This document shows positions 1-14,371 of a DNA stretch of 64,000 bases, piece after piece; within the stretch, counting starts at the first letter, position 1, and every line of letters starts with the position of its first letter. The position numbers and the translations under genes were made by a program. Location: assembly GCF_000524195.1 (NCBI RefSeq), contig NW_020170413.1, positions 723,877 to 787,876 on the forward strand. The letters are read 5' to 3'. The notes beneath the pieces are model-generated. The model ran no database searches and was not told the DNA's origin. It worked only from the letters and a program-made list of their open reading frames with translations. The stretch comes from Echinococcus granulosus. Its lineage: Eukaryota > Platyhelminthes > Cestoda > Cyclophyllidea > Taeniidae.

Positions 1-3000
1 AATATTTCTATTGTCAAATTTGTAAAATTCTTAGGAGGTTTAAACTCCTTTTTTAAAGTTGTGGAGGCCAAAATGACTATACTGGTGGAACAATTACTGT
101 GGAATTTAAACCTTTTATTGGCTTCAGCTAAGACCAGATAGAACAGAAAAGGCTATTGATGAAGGTATGCCTATCAAGAAGGCTTAACGTGGGTGTTGAA
201 CTCTCCATAGTGATCTCATCCATAACAGTTATAAGTTCGGAGAAGCATCAAACGGGCTCTTAAGTAATTAGAAGGCATTCATGCGTACGTGTGTTTGAAC
301 GTTTGATTCTGGAACTTGATCACCCTCCAAGAAAGAATAAAAATCTTTTTTCATGAAGTCGGAGGCGAATTCCTTTGTGGTTCGTTTTTATGATCCTAGA
401 TTAAGTGAACGAAACTTAGAACTGGTAGCCGAATTACCAACCAACCCTGATGCTAAACGGAATGATTTGAAGTTAAATAAAAGGTATTTGTCGTCTCTTT
501 CCACTGCAAGAGAAGCTAAAGCAATGCCACTTATAATGAGATATTTACTTTGCCTTGGGCGAATTAAGTGGCTCTGGGAGTCCAGCAATTCGGAAGTACT
601 CAAAACATCCCATATTTAGTAAAAACTTTTTCAACCTCATCAATTTTAAGTGCGCAAATGTGCTGGCCAAAAGTTGATTTATGGACTTGATTGCTGGTTT
701 ATGATAAAAAGGCTGCCATAACTCTTGATTTCATTGAAAACTCTAAATTATCTCTCGGAAATTAGACGTTAGGGGTTTTTTTGTGAAAAAGGGTATTCAA
801 GCCACTCCCAATCTACGTCTTTGGTCAAAATGCTTGTTTTTGCCTGAGGAAACACCATGTTTTTCATTAAAGCAATAAACCAGAACAAAATAAGTCATCT
901 ATAAAATTTGCTTAAAACTAAACATTGAGCTCGTTTCTAGTCTAAAACTTTGTTATTCATCAAGTAAATTTGTGCAGTTAACATTCCAATCCATTGTCAA
1001 TGGACGAATCATGTTGAAAATCAAACATAAGCGACAAAATATAGTATAATGCCACCATTTTCGCTTTTTGGTATACCAGATGATGGGCTTTTAGTTCTAG
1101 CGTTCTAGATGATTCACAATCGTTTCGGAACCTTGAAGACGAGAAGAGGGATATAATCGTGACGTTGTTCATGTTATATAACTGCCTCCCTTGAAAGCTG
1201 GCTGCTCTAACAGTATGGTAATGGGAGTATTACCAACCATGGGTCTAAATGAAGTGCATCGCAAAGCGGTGATTTTATCTAAAACCATGTAATTTGCCTA
1301 GGAAACCTTTTGGAAATGGCTAAGAAAGATGTCACACTTCCAATTTCTACCAAATTTCCCAACTGATAAGCAAAGGTTGTATTATGTCATCAGAATATGA
1401 GCCTAACCAGTAGCAACTTATCCATTTTTGACGACGTTTGACAAAGTTACGACTTATGCCTAGAATTACACCGAGAATGTTCACTATGAGTGCAGAGAAA
1501 GGGCAGTTTACCCGGTTCTAATAAAGCGGTCTCTATTAATAGGCTTTTCACGAAAGATAGCTTTCACAAGAGGCTTTGATTGCTATTAACACTTTCACGG
1601 GAAAAAACTGAAACAGTGTGCATAAATCTATGTCGGGTCTGTCACAGCGAACTTTTGGCCGTGACCTGCACTTTTCCTTTCTCGTATGCGACCCAATTAT
1701 GGAATTAAAGTGAGGTGAAGATGACCCTGCGCCAGTGTTTTATTAACACTTGTGGATATATCTATAAGTAAATTATGGAGCAAAAGAAAATTAGCAAAAA
1801 AATGTTCTTAAATGAAGCGTCTTAAATGCTGCTTTGAGCAAATTATAGATATTGTTGGGATTTACTACATTAATTCTGGCGGTGAAATGTTCGCAATAAG
1901 ATGCATCACATTCGAAGACACAGTTCTTTATTTGAACGGATAAGCACTTGGTTCACATCTTCGCAATTTGTGAAGAGGAAGTTGTGGTGGAATCAAAGAT
2001 GTTTAGCAAATAGGGTTTGCATCCTATTCATTAGTGGATGACAATAAGTTTCGAGGAATAATAACCAATTCTCCACTCCTTTTGCGGACATCATAAGGTG
2101 GATCATCATAAATTGTTTGCTGACAGACTGGATTATGCTAAAAAATGGCTTTGCTAAGAAAACAGGTCACCGATTAGTCTTAAATGATGCAAGCACTCCT
2201 CATTTCTCATTTTTAAGGCTTTACTTCAACTTCAGAATTCTTTGCTATGATTTTATAGCTGGAGACCAAACAGTTCAGGCTACTATCTTTCATTACGACA
2301 GGAACGCAGGGTTTATGAATCAGTCGAAAGGAAGACCTATTCTTGTAACAGAAAGCAGGACATCATGTTGCATGCCTCAAAAATGCGTTTGTGGGACTAC
2401 TTCCTGCAGCACTTTAGGAGATAAAGTAACTGCCTCATCCTGAAAGTGATATTTCTTCAAGTGCTGTTAATAACCTTTCCTGACATGAGACAATCCTATT
2501 TGAGATAAAAAAGGCTGTTGAGGAGTAAAGTGGGATAGAAACGGGTGGGTGCAAAGCGCAATTGTTAGTAACCTCTCTTGAACAAAGCCTAATGAAGTGG
2601 AATACCAAAGCATGACTCCTGGCAAGAATAATTACAGCCTCTAGTTATGAATATTTTTGTGGATAAAATTATTGAGGAATTTTCCTCTACTTGCAAATTG
2701 TATGTGTTAAAAACCATAAAACTTATTTAGTAGCCTTACTTATTGGAAAGAATAGTGGGCTATTATTACTAGATTAGTCAGCAAGAAATTCCAGTTTTAA
2801 AGCAGGTTCTTTAATCACAAATAAGAGGCACCACCAAAACTAATGAATGATCATGCAACCTACTTATTAACAGGGCTGTTAGCTTGTCAACAGGCAGATC
2901 ATTGGTACGGCAAAGGATCTGACATCCTACCTATACATTTACAAAATGAATTGACGCACTTTCAGCGAATAAACTCTCTTAAAATGCTTACTTGTCCAAT

Positions 3001-4590
3001 TGTGTGGGACTGTCCTCGCTATTCCGGTTGCTAAATGTTTTTTTTTCGGTTTCATTTCAAATGGTGAAAGTGTTGCTAGAGTGATAACAACATCAGGCCT
3101 CTTGGTTGCCCTCATTAATGCCAATATGGACGTTTGAATATTTAAACTTGATCTCAGTCCAGGCCACTCACTTAGCTCGAGGCTCAGTTTTGGGGTGAAT
3201 TTTTCTGATAAAACAAAAACTTATCCTCGATAAGCCGGTCAGCAAGCTCTAATGAGTGTTTTGTTAATTTGTTAATTCCTCAAACTCAGAGCAGATATTT
3301 TTAGCTGCTAGCCATACAGATGTAAAGTAATACAAACATGAAGTCACGAATTCACAACGAAGTCAAAATAACTTCTAACGGACAAATCAGTAGGAAATTT
3401 GCATTCAACACGGATTTGTGGAATAGTGAAAGCGCTCTTCCAAAGTAATCCAAAAGTGGGGAAATCAAGAAGAGTCGCATTTATTTCAACCAACCATTCT
3501 AGTAGTTACAGTTCGCCCGAATCCTAAAGTCAAGAAGTTGGTTCATTAATCATAACAAAAGTTCTCTGTCATGACGCGGTTGTTTAGAAAAAATATCCTC
3601 ATATGAGGAATGAGGCTGCGGATCTGATCTTACAAATAATTTCTCATGAGAATTACTGATTACTGAGCGTCGAAGCTGATGAATATCGAATAAGCTGCCT
3701 GGTGAAGATTTTAGCAGAAATATGAAAATTAGCAACGTTGCCTTGGGGAAATGAGGGCATTGTTAACCATCACAATAGAACAGTCACCACTGTTCAGTCC
3801 TCCATTTTTGTCTGCCTCTCCTTCCCCCTACCCCTCAACTAAAAGTACATTTTTTGAAAAATTATGAATAACGAAGAAAGATATAATTCAGGGAAAGCGA
3901 AATCAAAGCTTGAATAGAGGTTAGGAAACCTAAGTACTTTGCATGAGGAAATAAAGAACCTTAATGTCTTTAACACAACAATATCCACATTCATATATTG
4001 TGGTTCTGTGACCCAGCGAAAAGGTCATTTCTAACGTGATGTTTCGACCTCTAGCCAGGATCCATATTTCGCCTCATTGCATTTGATTTTAGTGGATAGA
4101 CACTTCAAGGACAATTAAGTGGATAGCCTTATATGGATCGCGAAGTGAAATTACAGTTGTGGGTGACAGTGACAACTGCCGCGACTCCAAACCTTTAGCA
4201 TTTGGTGCTAAAGCAGTTGGGTTTGCAGATCCTTATAAGGCAGTTGGTCAACTGACATGCAAAATCTGATCAAAGTGAAACAAAATAAAGTACATCACGA
4301 TGCCAAAGTAAGCCTTTCCGAATCGCAATCTTAAATGATGGCGAACTTTGGTTTGTTCCAGACTTCCAGGAGGCATTTTGCCCACAGTAGAACAAAACCG
4401 ATGGGATATCAAAACTTGGTTTATACATAAACCTAAATTTGGTTTAATCATTTGACTTAGACACTCTATTGCTTGTCTGCGTGTCTGCATATTTATAACC
4501 CAACGCCACCACTTACTGAGACAAGTCGTAGGCAATTAAGGTGGGGCTCACATTGTCCTCCACGTGATTTTGCGGTTGCTTTGAAGTCCA

Positions 4591-4598
4591 TGACGTCA
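4591..4598. promoter_or_regulatory. CRE-like palindrome TGACGTCA
   Basis: A perfect CREB/ATF octamer, 25 bases after a CACGTG E-box (4561-4566). Both occur in a slightly GC-rich patch, but no promoter or gene is identifiable beside them, so regulatory function is only a possibility. Confidence 0.25.
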
Positions 4599-7592
4599 TT
4601 TGAGTGACCCACCAAATACTGTGGCTTAAACAAGTACTATAAGAATATGGAGCTAGTATTCTAATGCCTTGAAAAATTTATCACCAAACCCAGCTTCCAA
4701 AACATTATCCTTCTGCAGAATTGCTTAAGCACAGAGCAAGAGAGAAGTATTGAAGGAATAGTTTTTAGAAAACGGGATTTTGGAAATGGACAGAAGATGA
4801 AATTGTGGCAAAAATTAAACCCAACTACTTTTAAATGCACTGGAAAATATTTACCAATCATTTAGTGATTTAAAAATGGACTGTGAAATTTAGAGAATTT
4901 AGCATTTCTGCCTTCAAAATGACAAGTTCTATACGAAATTCTATCCAATGGTTGCTAACCACACAACCCATTTAGACTATACTCTTCCTTTTACTTAGAA
5001 CCTTGATGGCTCCATGTAATAATTTATTAAACAGATAGCATAACAAACACACGAAGGCGGCCGAGGGTCTTGTCATCGTGTTGCTTAAAACAAGGCATCC
5101 ATCCAAATAATGTTTCGTAGACGATTTATTTTTATTGTACATTGAAAATCACAGCTGGATTTATGGAGACCTTAAGGAACAATTGGAGTAGTCACAAACC
5201 TAAACTAGTCCCATTTAAGTAGTGATATCATTGAAGATCATGTATTTCTATCACTGCATAGGGCAACCTCCTTACACACGCTTAAGGGCATAAACACCTT
5301 CAGCAAACAATTTTCTCTTATCTCTCCAGTGGTTAAAACTTATTTCAGCTTAATATTTTTTGGGGCTTCTATTTCATTCCTCGTGGTCCTGGTTGTTGTC
5401 AGCCGGATGGCCTTGTTCGCATTTAAATTTGATGGCTTTCGTCACTCCAGAGTGGTGCTTGGAAGCTGACGTAGTGATACCACTTCTCTTTTAAATCAAC
5501 AAAATTGATGCTCTGCTATGGCAGCTGTAGACTGCGGAACATATTTACTATTTGCAATTTGAAATTTGCTTGCATACACGAGACCAGTAGATTAAAATCT
5601 ATGGACAAAATTTCTGCACACTGGTTGAGAATGCGTCACCACACCTCTAATCATGGGCCACATTAACAATCGAGAGCGACTTCTCCAACATTCCCTCAGA
5701 CAAGTCATGCCATGTCGTCTCATGTTCTAAAGGAGCAGTGCGGAAAGCAACGATGATACTCATGCTAAAAGCTCCTACGATTTTAACTCCTAACTTTTGT
5801 TCTCTTCAGTAAAACTTTATATTTAAAGGGTTTACTTTTGATTTGAAATTTGTTTCATAAGAAAGGAAATACAAGAGCCTAATAGATAGAAGAAAAGGAC
5901 GTTTAAACCTCTTGGTTGAAGTGGTAAAAGAACTGAAACCGCTTGATAATTTGGCATCGAAAGACTGGAAATTCTGCATGTAATTTACGGAATTAATGGT
6001 TGTCGTAAACATCGTGGATTTGCTTATCTGCATTATTTATAGCCGAAGCAGCCCATAAAAAGTTATGATTCTACTGATAACATAGAAAAAAAGCTAACAC
6101 CTTCGTGACATTTTTAAAATGGACTTTTCAATCTTACGCGGCTTTGATAGTTTCAAATATTTGAAATGTGATTGGCTAGAGTACATAGTAATGTACAATA
6201 GCATGATTAGGTAGCTTACGTTTTCTGCAGACCAAAGCCGCTTCTTGTGAAATAAGACCATCTATGAGATAGAAGGGAAATTTTCCACAGAATCTTATCT
6301 TGACGTTTAGTTTTGCAATAATTTGCAGTGAACCTTGTGATTAAAACGCCAATCTGACGCAGAAGGCAAAAAAAGCATTTATCAAAATTTAGCCTTTCAC
6401 TTGTGGAAAGAAAGACGATTTTTAAACCGAAAAATAGTGTAATTAACAGCTTGCTTCGCCATATTTAAGATCCATTCTCTACACTGCATGAGGGCGGATA
6501 ATTGTTTCTTTAAAGGAGAAAATAGTGTTCCAGAAACCTTTGAATGACAGACCCCTTGAGTAATACAAAAAAGCACTCCAACAACTAGGTTAAGGAGAGT
6601 CAATGAATTCTTTCTAAAATGTGTTTACCCTTAAAGAAGATACTAGAAAGTGGAATCATTCATATCTCCCTTATGTTATTACTGCAAAAAATATCCACTT
6701 TGGCGTTGTTGGTGCTCATGCTTAAAAAGGGAAGGGACAGTATTTATTCTGCCAACTTCTACATTAGCCCTTACTTATAAATAAGGATTAGGCCTATTGA
6801 AGAGCACCCATTCACGTATAAGAAAGCTAGCAAATTGGGTCTGTCCTTCCCTACACCTTATTGTGATGTGAATCTTTGTAGTCCTGAAACCCAATGGCTT
6901 GATTCTTTTTTGCCTGTGCAATGCAGAAATTCAGTGGATTTTGTTACCATTGAATTCGCTGGCTATGATAGTCATCCTAATGACACAAGATAAAGTTTAC
7001 GAGAATTCCTAATCCTAAAAAAATAACTATCTTGCAAAAGCCTCATATTGAAATTGTGGGTTTTTGAATTTACCCCGGTAGTGCTGTCCAAATCAGCATT
7101 AACACGATCGCGAACAAGGGGACAGAGTTCCGAGAAGGGATCAGTGGTAAGAGCAACCACTAACTCATCTATACTTGTTTGCGTACTAGCGTCAGTAAGA
7201 TCTAAACTAGTCAAGATATGAAACTGGACTTGGAAACTGTTGGATATACTGCCGCATCATTCCCTAGGCTAAAGTGGTCTTCCACCGAAAGACCTTCATT
7301 TATGCCGCTTAAATTATCAACTCGCCAAACCTTTTAAACGGGCAGAATAGTCAAATTCAGAAACAAAACTCTCACTATTCCTGCTGGGTGGACCCAGACG
7401 TTATCGCTCTATCTAAGCGCAAAAGTTTAGCGTTTTACTGGAAGTTTTACCGTGCCTTTTAATGCAGTTTATGGACCATCCAAATTTCCATGTATCTACT
7501 CTACTCAATGCGGGTTTGTGCTCCATTTCCGTACATAGGTGGTGAGTTTACACTACAACACGCAAAAGAATTTACTCAGCTATGAATATTAA

Positions 7593-7605
7593 GGGGGGGG
7601 GGGGG
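7593..7605 (+). repeat. Poly-G run (G13)
   Basis: Thirteen consecutive G residues followed by AAGGG, in otherwise AT-rich DNA. It is either a mononucleotide microsatellite with quadruplex potential or a site of inaccurate length calling. Confidence 0.9.
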
Positions 7606-10600
7606 AAGGGAATTCATGGTTTGTCCCATAATCCTAAAATATTTGAACAAAATTTCCTACTTTGCCCTCTACACAATCCATAACACTCACATCGGCATTT
7701 TAAATACTAATTATCTTATAAACGAGGTGGTGTCCTACAGAAGTCAGTGAAAACCAGGTGAATATTAATGCTCTATTCGGCAAACCTTGACAGATGGCTC
7801 AGATATTAAAGTGGGCATTGTCAACTTTGCGTCATAGTTTGTGGATCTTTATGTCCTTGCTAGCAAGGCCGTCAGCAGAGGAAATGCAGATAAAAAATGT
7901 GACACAAAAAACTGCATTGCCAGAATGACCGACCCAGCTGCTTATGCGTTTATTTATTAGCAACTTTACACTAAACCGGTCTGCTTGGATAGCTAAGTTG
8001 CCATGCCTGGCTAATAAAATGGGGGAGGCAAACAAATGTGTAACGTGTTGCCGACTATCTTTTCGAGGACTGTGATGATAAATTAGTCTTTATGAGGAGG
8101 ACGAATGATCTCTTCGCTAAAAACTAATTAAAAAATTCGGTTCTCAACAAAAACAATAGGATATCGTGGTTAAAGTAGAGTTGATTATGTGAAGTATAAG
8201 ATCAAGCCTTGATGTTCGTATCAAATAAAAGATTTTAATAGATGGGATCATTTTAAAGGTTTCTGACTGGATTATTTTTTCACGGATCCTCTACATGTAG
8301 CTGCACGGATCATGTTATTTAGAAGATAGAGGCATAACCTGACGGATAATATCTGATGGTCAATAATAGAACAGTCCGATTTGCCAAATGGGTGATAAAT
8401 TTGTTTGTGTCATAATATTTATGGAAATGGATTGGACGAAAAGTCTCAATTAATCTTCCAAAAAGCTGTAAGAGATTCACAGCTGCATTGCTTCTCATGG
8501 AGCTACATTTTATTGCCAGAAATTAAAGGGTAATATCCTCTATAATTATGGAGACCCGACCCACCCAAATTGTAAGCACTTCCTGCATATAATAATATAA
8601 CTTCTTATATGGTTTAGAGAGTAGAGACAGACCGCCTTCTCTGCAAAATTGGTCAGGACGAAGGGCATTTGGGGTAAACGGGTGCCAAGACTACATAAAC
8701 TTAAGATGGCTAAATTTTATAGCTTTGATCAAGTTATAATAGGCCACAAAAATGACTTCTACGAACTCTTTAAAGAAGGTCTATTTAAATATTTCGATTT
8801 TCGATTTCGGATACCATTCAAAAGAGCCGATTTTCCCACAGGTAGGATTTCTTATTTGAGATCTTGCAGTAACTAGTGATAATGAAATTTTTCACCTACC
8901 AGTTGTTACTTTCTACAAAAAAGAATTTTTCTTACAAGTCTTTGAGTTTTGTGGGGTTGATTTCAGTCCTATTTCTTCACAGGCTTGTCAGCAAACAGTC
9001 CAAATGGGTGAAGCATTTTTAAAGAAATAAGCGGCGTAAAGAACAGATGGATGGTCCTTAAAGTTGATTACCATTTACTAACGCATGACATTTGGGACCC
9101 ATTTGCTTAGCTTTTTAGCCTCTCTCACAATATCCTCTTCTCACCTGAAGTGGGCTCAAGTCCAGTGACCCCTCTTCTTCAAGCACCGTTGTTCATTTCC
9201 TGCTACTTTGTTCACATTGTTTTTCATTATTGCAAAACAAGAATTTTCTGAGCGTAATACATTTAAATTTCAGAGATTTTTCATCACAATCAGCATTTTA
9301 TGAACGCATGTGAGTGATTTATCTTGCTACTGCATCCTTTTCAACTACTATACGAGAAATTGGATGAGCAGGTTCTATGGCTTCGGAATCTTGTCGTACT
9401 CACCTTTAAAAGCAGAAGAGATTTAAAAAAAATACTCGATTAGATTTGGGTTTTAAAAGAGAGAACAATGAGGTAGAGTACAATCTCGAATATCAATCGG
9501 AAGGTCTAAAGAATATTTGTGTCTTGTGACACATGCATATAAAAAAGGATATTTTGCAAGTCTCTATAGGTTTAAACAAGTGTTTATAATGAGGAGTTCC
9601 GAAGAGAGTACGAACGGTTAGCCACACTAATTGGTGCTTCCTGCTCTGAAGAAAGCTAAAAATAACTTAGAAGTGCTTAAAAGGAGCCAAAGAAAGAATG
9701 CCATGTTAGTAACCAGGAGATGCTGCCTAATGATTTTGCTTTAAAACAAACGCTCTCATGAAATGATTTACATTACAAATAGGTGCACTGTATAGGTCAA
9801 TTTCCACAAATTAAGTCTAATAAATGCGTGCACCTGCCTCCACAAGCTTCATAGCTGCTGGTAAAAGTAAAAGCCATCTCAGAGTTAGGAAAAGTTTCAT
9901 TCAATTTTTCTATCTTGAAGCTAACCTCTATTCATTTTAATTCCGTTTAAGTGGCCAACGCAAAACTTAGACGGCCTAGTGACTTAAGAACACCTGAACT
10001 CTCAATTACACATGGTAGATCTCTGCGGTAATGCAAAATCCCTGATATTCCAATCCCACTAAAATACTTTAAAGTTATTTAGGGGTAACTCAGGAGATAA
10101 GCAAGTAGGAGAGAGCCAAATTCTACAAATGAATCCATTCTTGGTAATAAAAGAGAACCAAAAGCTAGGACTGTGAATAGCAAATTTATTAATCCCACGA
10201 CTTATCATTTAAAATTGTAGAAATATTTTTAAGCCAAAACAAACCAAACAAAAAGGATACTTTCTCCTTTCACTTGGTGATCCGTTTGTGCTGTCCATTA
10301 CGATTCGCAGTGGCTCCTTTGTTCTTGCCTGTCCCTATTGTTCTTTTCATTTCTGCGTTTGTTGGTAGATTAATGCGATGAATCTTACCTCCCTATATTT
10401 TTGAGCGAAGTCCGCACAGTAACTATGGGTAAAATTTGTTTTAGCAAAACATTTTGGCTAATGAATTTTAACAAAGGCAGGGGAGAGGCACATTAATAAC
10501 TCAAACTACTTAATAACTAAGGAAAAGGATTAAGTAAATTACACAAATGATTTCACGGACCGGTTGATGAAATTGACGATAAATCACATTTGCTCGTTTT

Positions 10601-13600
10601 GTTTGCTAGGCATATTATTTCACTTGCTTATTGATGGCAAATTTTTTAAGCTTTGAGAATTAATATTTGAAAATCTGTATAAGAGCTGGCCGAAAGGTAA
10701 TTAATCATCATGGACTTTATTTGACAACTTAACTACTCACTTGCAAGCACTAATTTGTGCTCCTTAGAAGGTTTCTTCATGCATTTCAGTTGACAAATGG
10801 CATTATTTAAAAAAAGTAGACTTAATTATAAGTCTGGATGTTTAAAATATCTTAGTTTGTTTCTATCGTATAATTCAGAGGACTACTGTACTGTAATTCT
10901 GTTGCGGTTATAAGTATAGCAAAATTGCTCACTCTGTACACGTATAATGCCTATTCAAATTACGACATATGGTGGATGCACTCACATGACGTTGTGGACT
11001 TCAAAGAAACAGCAAATCCAAGTCGATGACAGAGTGAGCCTAAGTTTAACTGCCCAACACTTCTCTTAGTAAGTGCTGGTGTTGGGTCATAAATATGCAA
11101 ACACATAGACAAGCAATGATTAAATCAAATTCGGGTTTTTGAATAAACTAAGTTTTGATAGCCCCACGGTACTGTTCCACTGTGGATGAAATCTCTTGAA
11201 AGTCTCGAGAAAACAAAAGTCCAACATCTGTTTGTATTGTGGTGCCCAAAAGTCCACTTATACGCCTGTGATTCAACTCATTGTGTTCCACTTTCATCGG
11301 GTGTGAGATGTCATTTGGCAAGCCAGCTAGCAAGAGTCAGCAAGTACAATTACTCAAGCAACAAATGCTGAAGGTGTGGAATTCTGAAGGCTGTCACTGA
11401 CTATAAATTCAGATCTGCTTGTAATGACCAACTAGCAAACTATAGTGCAGTTGGCTGCAGCATTATTTTAAAAGCATATCACATTAAAATTTCTTTGTGG
11501 CTAGCCACCAAAGAACAAGATATGATGTGAAACTCGTTGTCTTAACGACCTATTAAATCTATTGTTTTAACCACTCAGTGCCCACTTGATAGAAAACATT
11601 TTGCAAGGTTATTGATAAAAAGTGATTTTCAACACAGTAGATTTATTTTTAATGGGTCCGAGGGTACGGTAGAAAAATTACGTAACACAGCTTAGCTGCA
11701 AGGAGGGCACTTGTTTAAAGCACTTCTTCGTTAGAACCTAAAAATATGTAAGGATTAGCCCATTTCCTTTAACACCTCGGTACCTTGATAGCATTCAAAG
11801 GTGGAGTAATCGAAATGCTCCATTATTTTTGCAGAAGTTGATAAATTCAAGCTCCGGAACTTACATTCCTTACCTTACCAATACACCCAGTTACTTCAGT
11901 GGAATGTGCATGCGTGTGATCTTGCGTTGTCGCGTGTTGCCTCTGTCGCGTGTCCAACACTTTTATGACTGCAAATAGCGTGTCTCATTAACCAGGAGGG
12001 TAGCTGAACAATGAAGGCAGTGTAATACGCAGAAGAGATCTGTTTAATCGCTTGAGTGCTTATTGCTAAATGGAGACATTGGAAGAAGTGCAGTAGCTAG
12101 GAGATTAGACATATTGGCCGAATGTGCATAGGTCGGTAAGACTGTGAACCGCATCTAACTCTGCGACAATTTGCATGATTTGCTGCTCCTTTTTTGATTA
12201 GAGTGTCATAATTGGCTCTTGCAGCTGGTGTACTTCCACGGTGAACATTTTAACGGGGGTAGGAAGGATTGGTGTCCCTGTCGAGGTAGAAATGATTTTG
12301 CCATTTCCAACTGGCGTCATGGTTTAACTGATAGTGTTAAGTTACACGGATTCCAAGTAAATTGAACCAGACACTTGGTAACTAATGGTGCAACCTAAGC
12401 ACCGTTAAGCGGAAAGCGGATTACGGTTGACATTCTTCAGAACGACGAAATGCTAGAATTTTGTTTAATGGAAAACATGAATGAAATTTGTATGCATTGG
12501 TCATAGATAACTCGTTTTTAGCAAATTCAGCGTGATTCATAAAACCTGCTGAGTGAATATGGTCGTGGAACGGCCGGCTAAATAATAGATGAATTAGGCA
12601 CTAGTAGGCATCCCCATCATTAAAAACCAATATTCACGCCAATTGAAAAAGAAATTTACTTTACTTGAGCACAAACAAGGTTTACTAATCTCCTTCTCTA
12701 AGGAAAATATCATTTAAGACATGCTTTTGGTTATGGTTCTAAAAATAGTTTTATTACCAGCATGTACCGAGGGGCTGGAAGACTAATGGCATGGGTGGAA
12801 TTAAGGGAGTATCTTAGCTCTATCACGGAGGTCGGATGATAGACAACGGGAGATATGAAGGTAATTGTGAAAATGAACCTAACAAATATCATATCGAGAC
12901 ATTGCTGCCGTCAGATTTTAGAGCCCTCCTTTACGCATCCGACAGATGACCCTTGGAGATGGCAATTGAATCAGTTTTCAGGTAAAGCGTAAAACATCCA
13001 TGGAATAAAACAATTATCTAAGAACAATTTAAAGCACAGCAAGAAGCATCAGTAATTAATTTCACAGGTATTGATGAGGTTCATCTACTACATCACTCAT
13101 TAGATAGTGGTATTGAAGATTTGCAGTTGATCAGCTCCTCCTTAGGTTGTCAGTAAATCCTCGGCAATCAAATTTTGCATATAAAATAGGTTTTATAAAA
13201 ACGTTCATTTGAAATAAGAAAAAAATTCAATAGCTAAAAGGCGCTAAAGTGTAGCCTAATTTTTTATTCCAGCTAGGTTCCCCATTGCATTCCAAATGTT
13301 TTTGGAATGCTGGCCAAATATTTATTACAATTATTTTCATATGACCGGAAATCCATCCCGGCCAGTGTCCTCGTTTATATGTGTGCATTAAAAACCATAA
13401 ATAACCGTCACTCCAGCAGTATGCCACGCACTTGGAAACCCCACTTAATCAAGCTTAAGCCAAAAATGATGGAAGCCGTTTTGGCTTATCTGCTTTACGA
13501 ATCAGATTCAAATCGGTTCCATCGATGCAGAGATTTCTCTTCAAGTTTGCTGCATAGCGTTTAGGGTAGGCGGAGTAGCAAGTCGATCTGGTTTGGATTT

Positions 13601-14336
13601 ATTCTGTTTCGGTCTTGGTGATGATTTGTGTAAGCTTAAATGTATCATGGTCAGATAACCTGGTCTAGGTCTAAAAACATAAGTGACCTAAATACTTCGA
13701 GATTCATTTGTCTAGAGAAGCTACAAACTGGTTAATGCACAGGGCAGAATGATTTGTAATGAATTGTTTCTTATCTACATCAGATGTAAATGGAAGTTGG
13801 TGGTGAAGACCAAAAAGTCATGCAAATAAACCTCGTATATCCCTCACTAAAATGCCATTCAAATATCATTTCTTCATCTGTTCTTTATGCATTTGCATCA
13901 TAAAATCTCTTATGCACTTAGTCTGTTTGACAACTGAAGGACACACCGAAAAATGCCTTTTATTCCAATATTCACCTACTGGTAAAGCGGACTGAATTCC
14001 TGTCCTTAGGAGAAAATTTGCAATTTCACACATGCCTTCAAAGCTGACACAGGGGAACTCATATTTTGCCTTAAAAAGAGAAAGAATGCCACTCCTCCCT
14101 ACCCACTGCCTCTGTATTCCATCACCAACGGTTCTCTAGGCGATTAATACACTTCCTTGACATTAACCAACCGCGCGGTTACGTGTCAGATAAACGGTTG
14201 TTAAATAAGCGTGAAATAAAAATGAGGGTAACTTGGGTGAAAATTTACTTCCTTTCTCAAAGCACAAACCACAATCTCTTATCTTATTGAAAAAGTGTAG
14301 CAGATTTTACAGCTGATTACATGAACAAATAAATTC

Positions 14337-14371
14337 TTTTTTAAATTTTAATTTTTAAATTTTTAATTTTA
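14337..14371. repeat. AT-only low-complexity patch
   Basis: Thirty-five bases made of alternating T-runs and A-runs (the TTTTTAAATTTTTAATTTT pattern), containing no G or C. Simple sequence with no sign of function. Confidence 0.85.

Noticed and set aside
5209..5469. 87-codon open frame with an apparent transmembrane segment (plus strand)
   Set aside because: The hydrophobic stretch is a translated polypyrimidine tract ending in TGTTGTCAG, and all three frames after it look equally plausible, so there is no evidence for a coding frame.
12395..12420. GCACCGTTAAGCGG resembling the start of a taeniid spliced-leader RNA
   Set aside because: As I recall that leader, the similarity ends after about a dozen bases, no donor or Sm-like site follows, and the leader's 3' part is absent.
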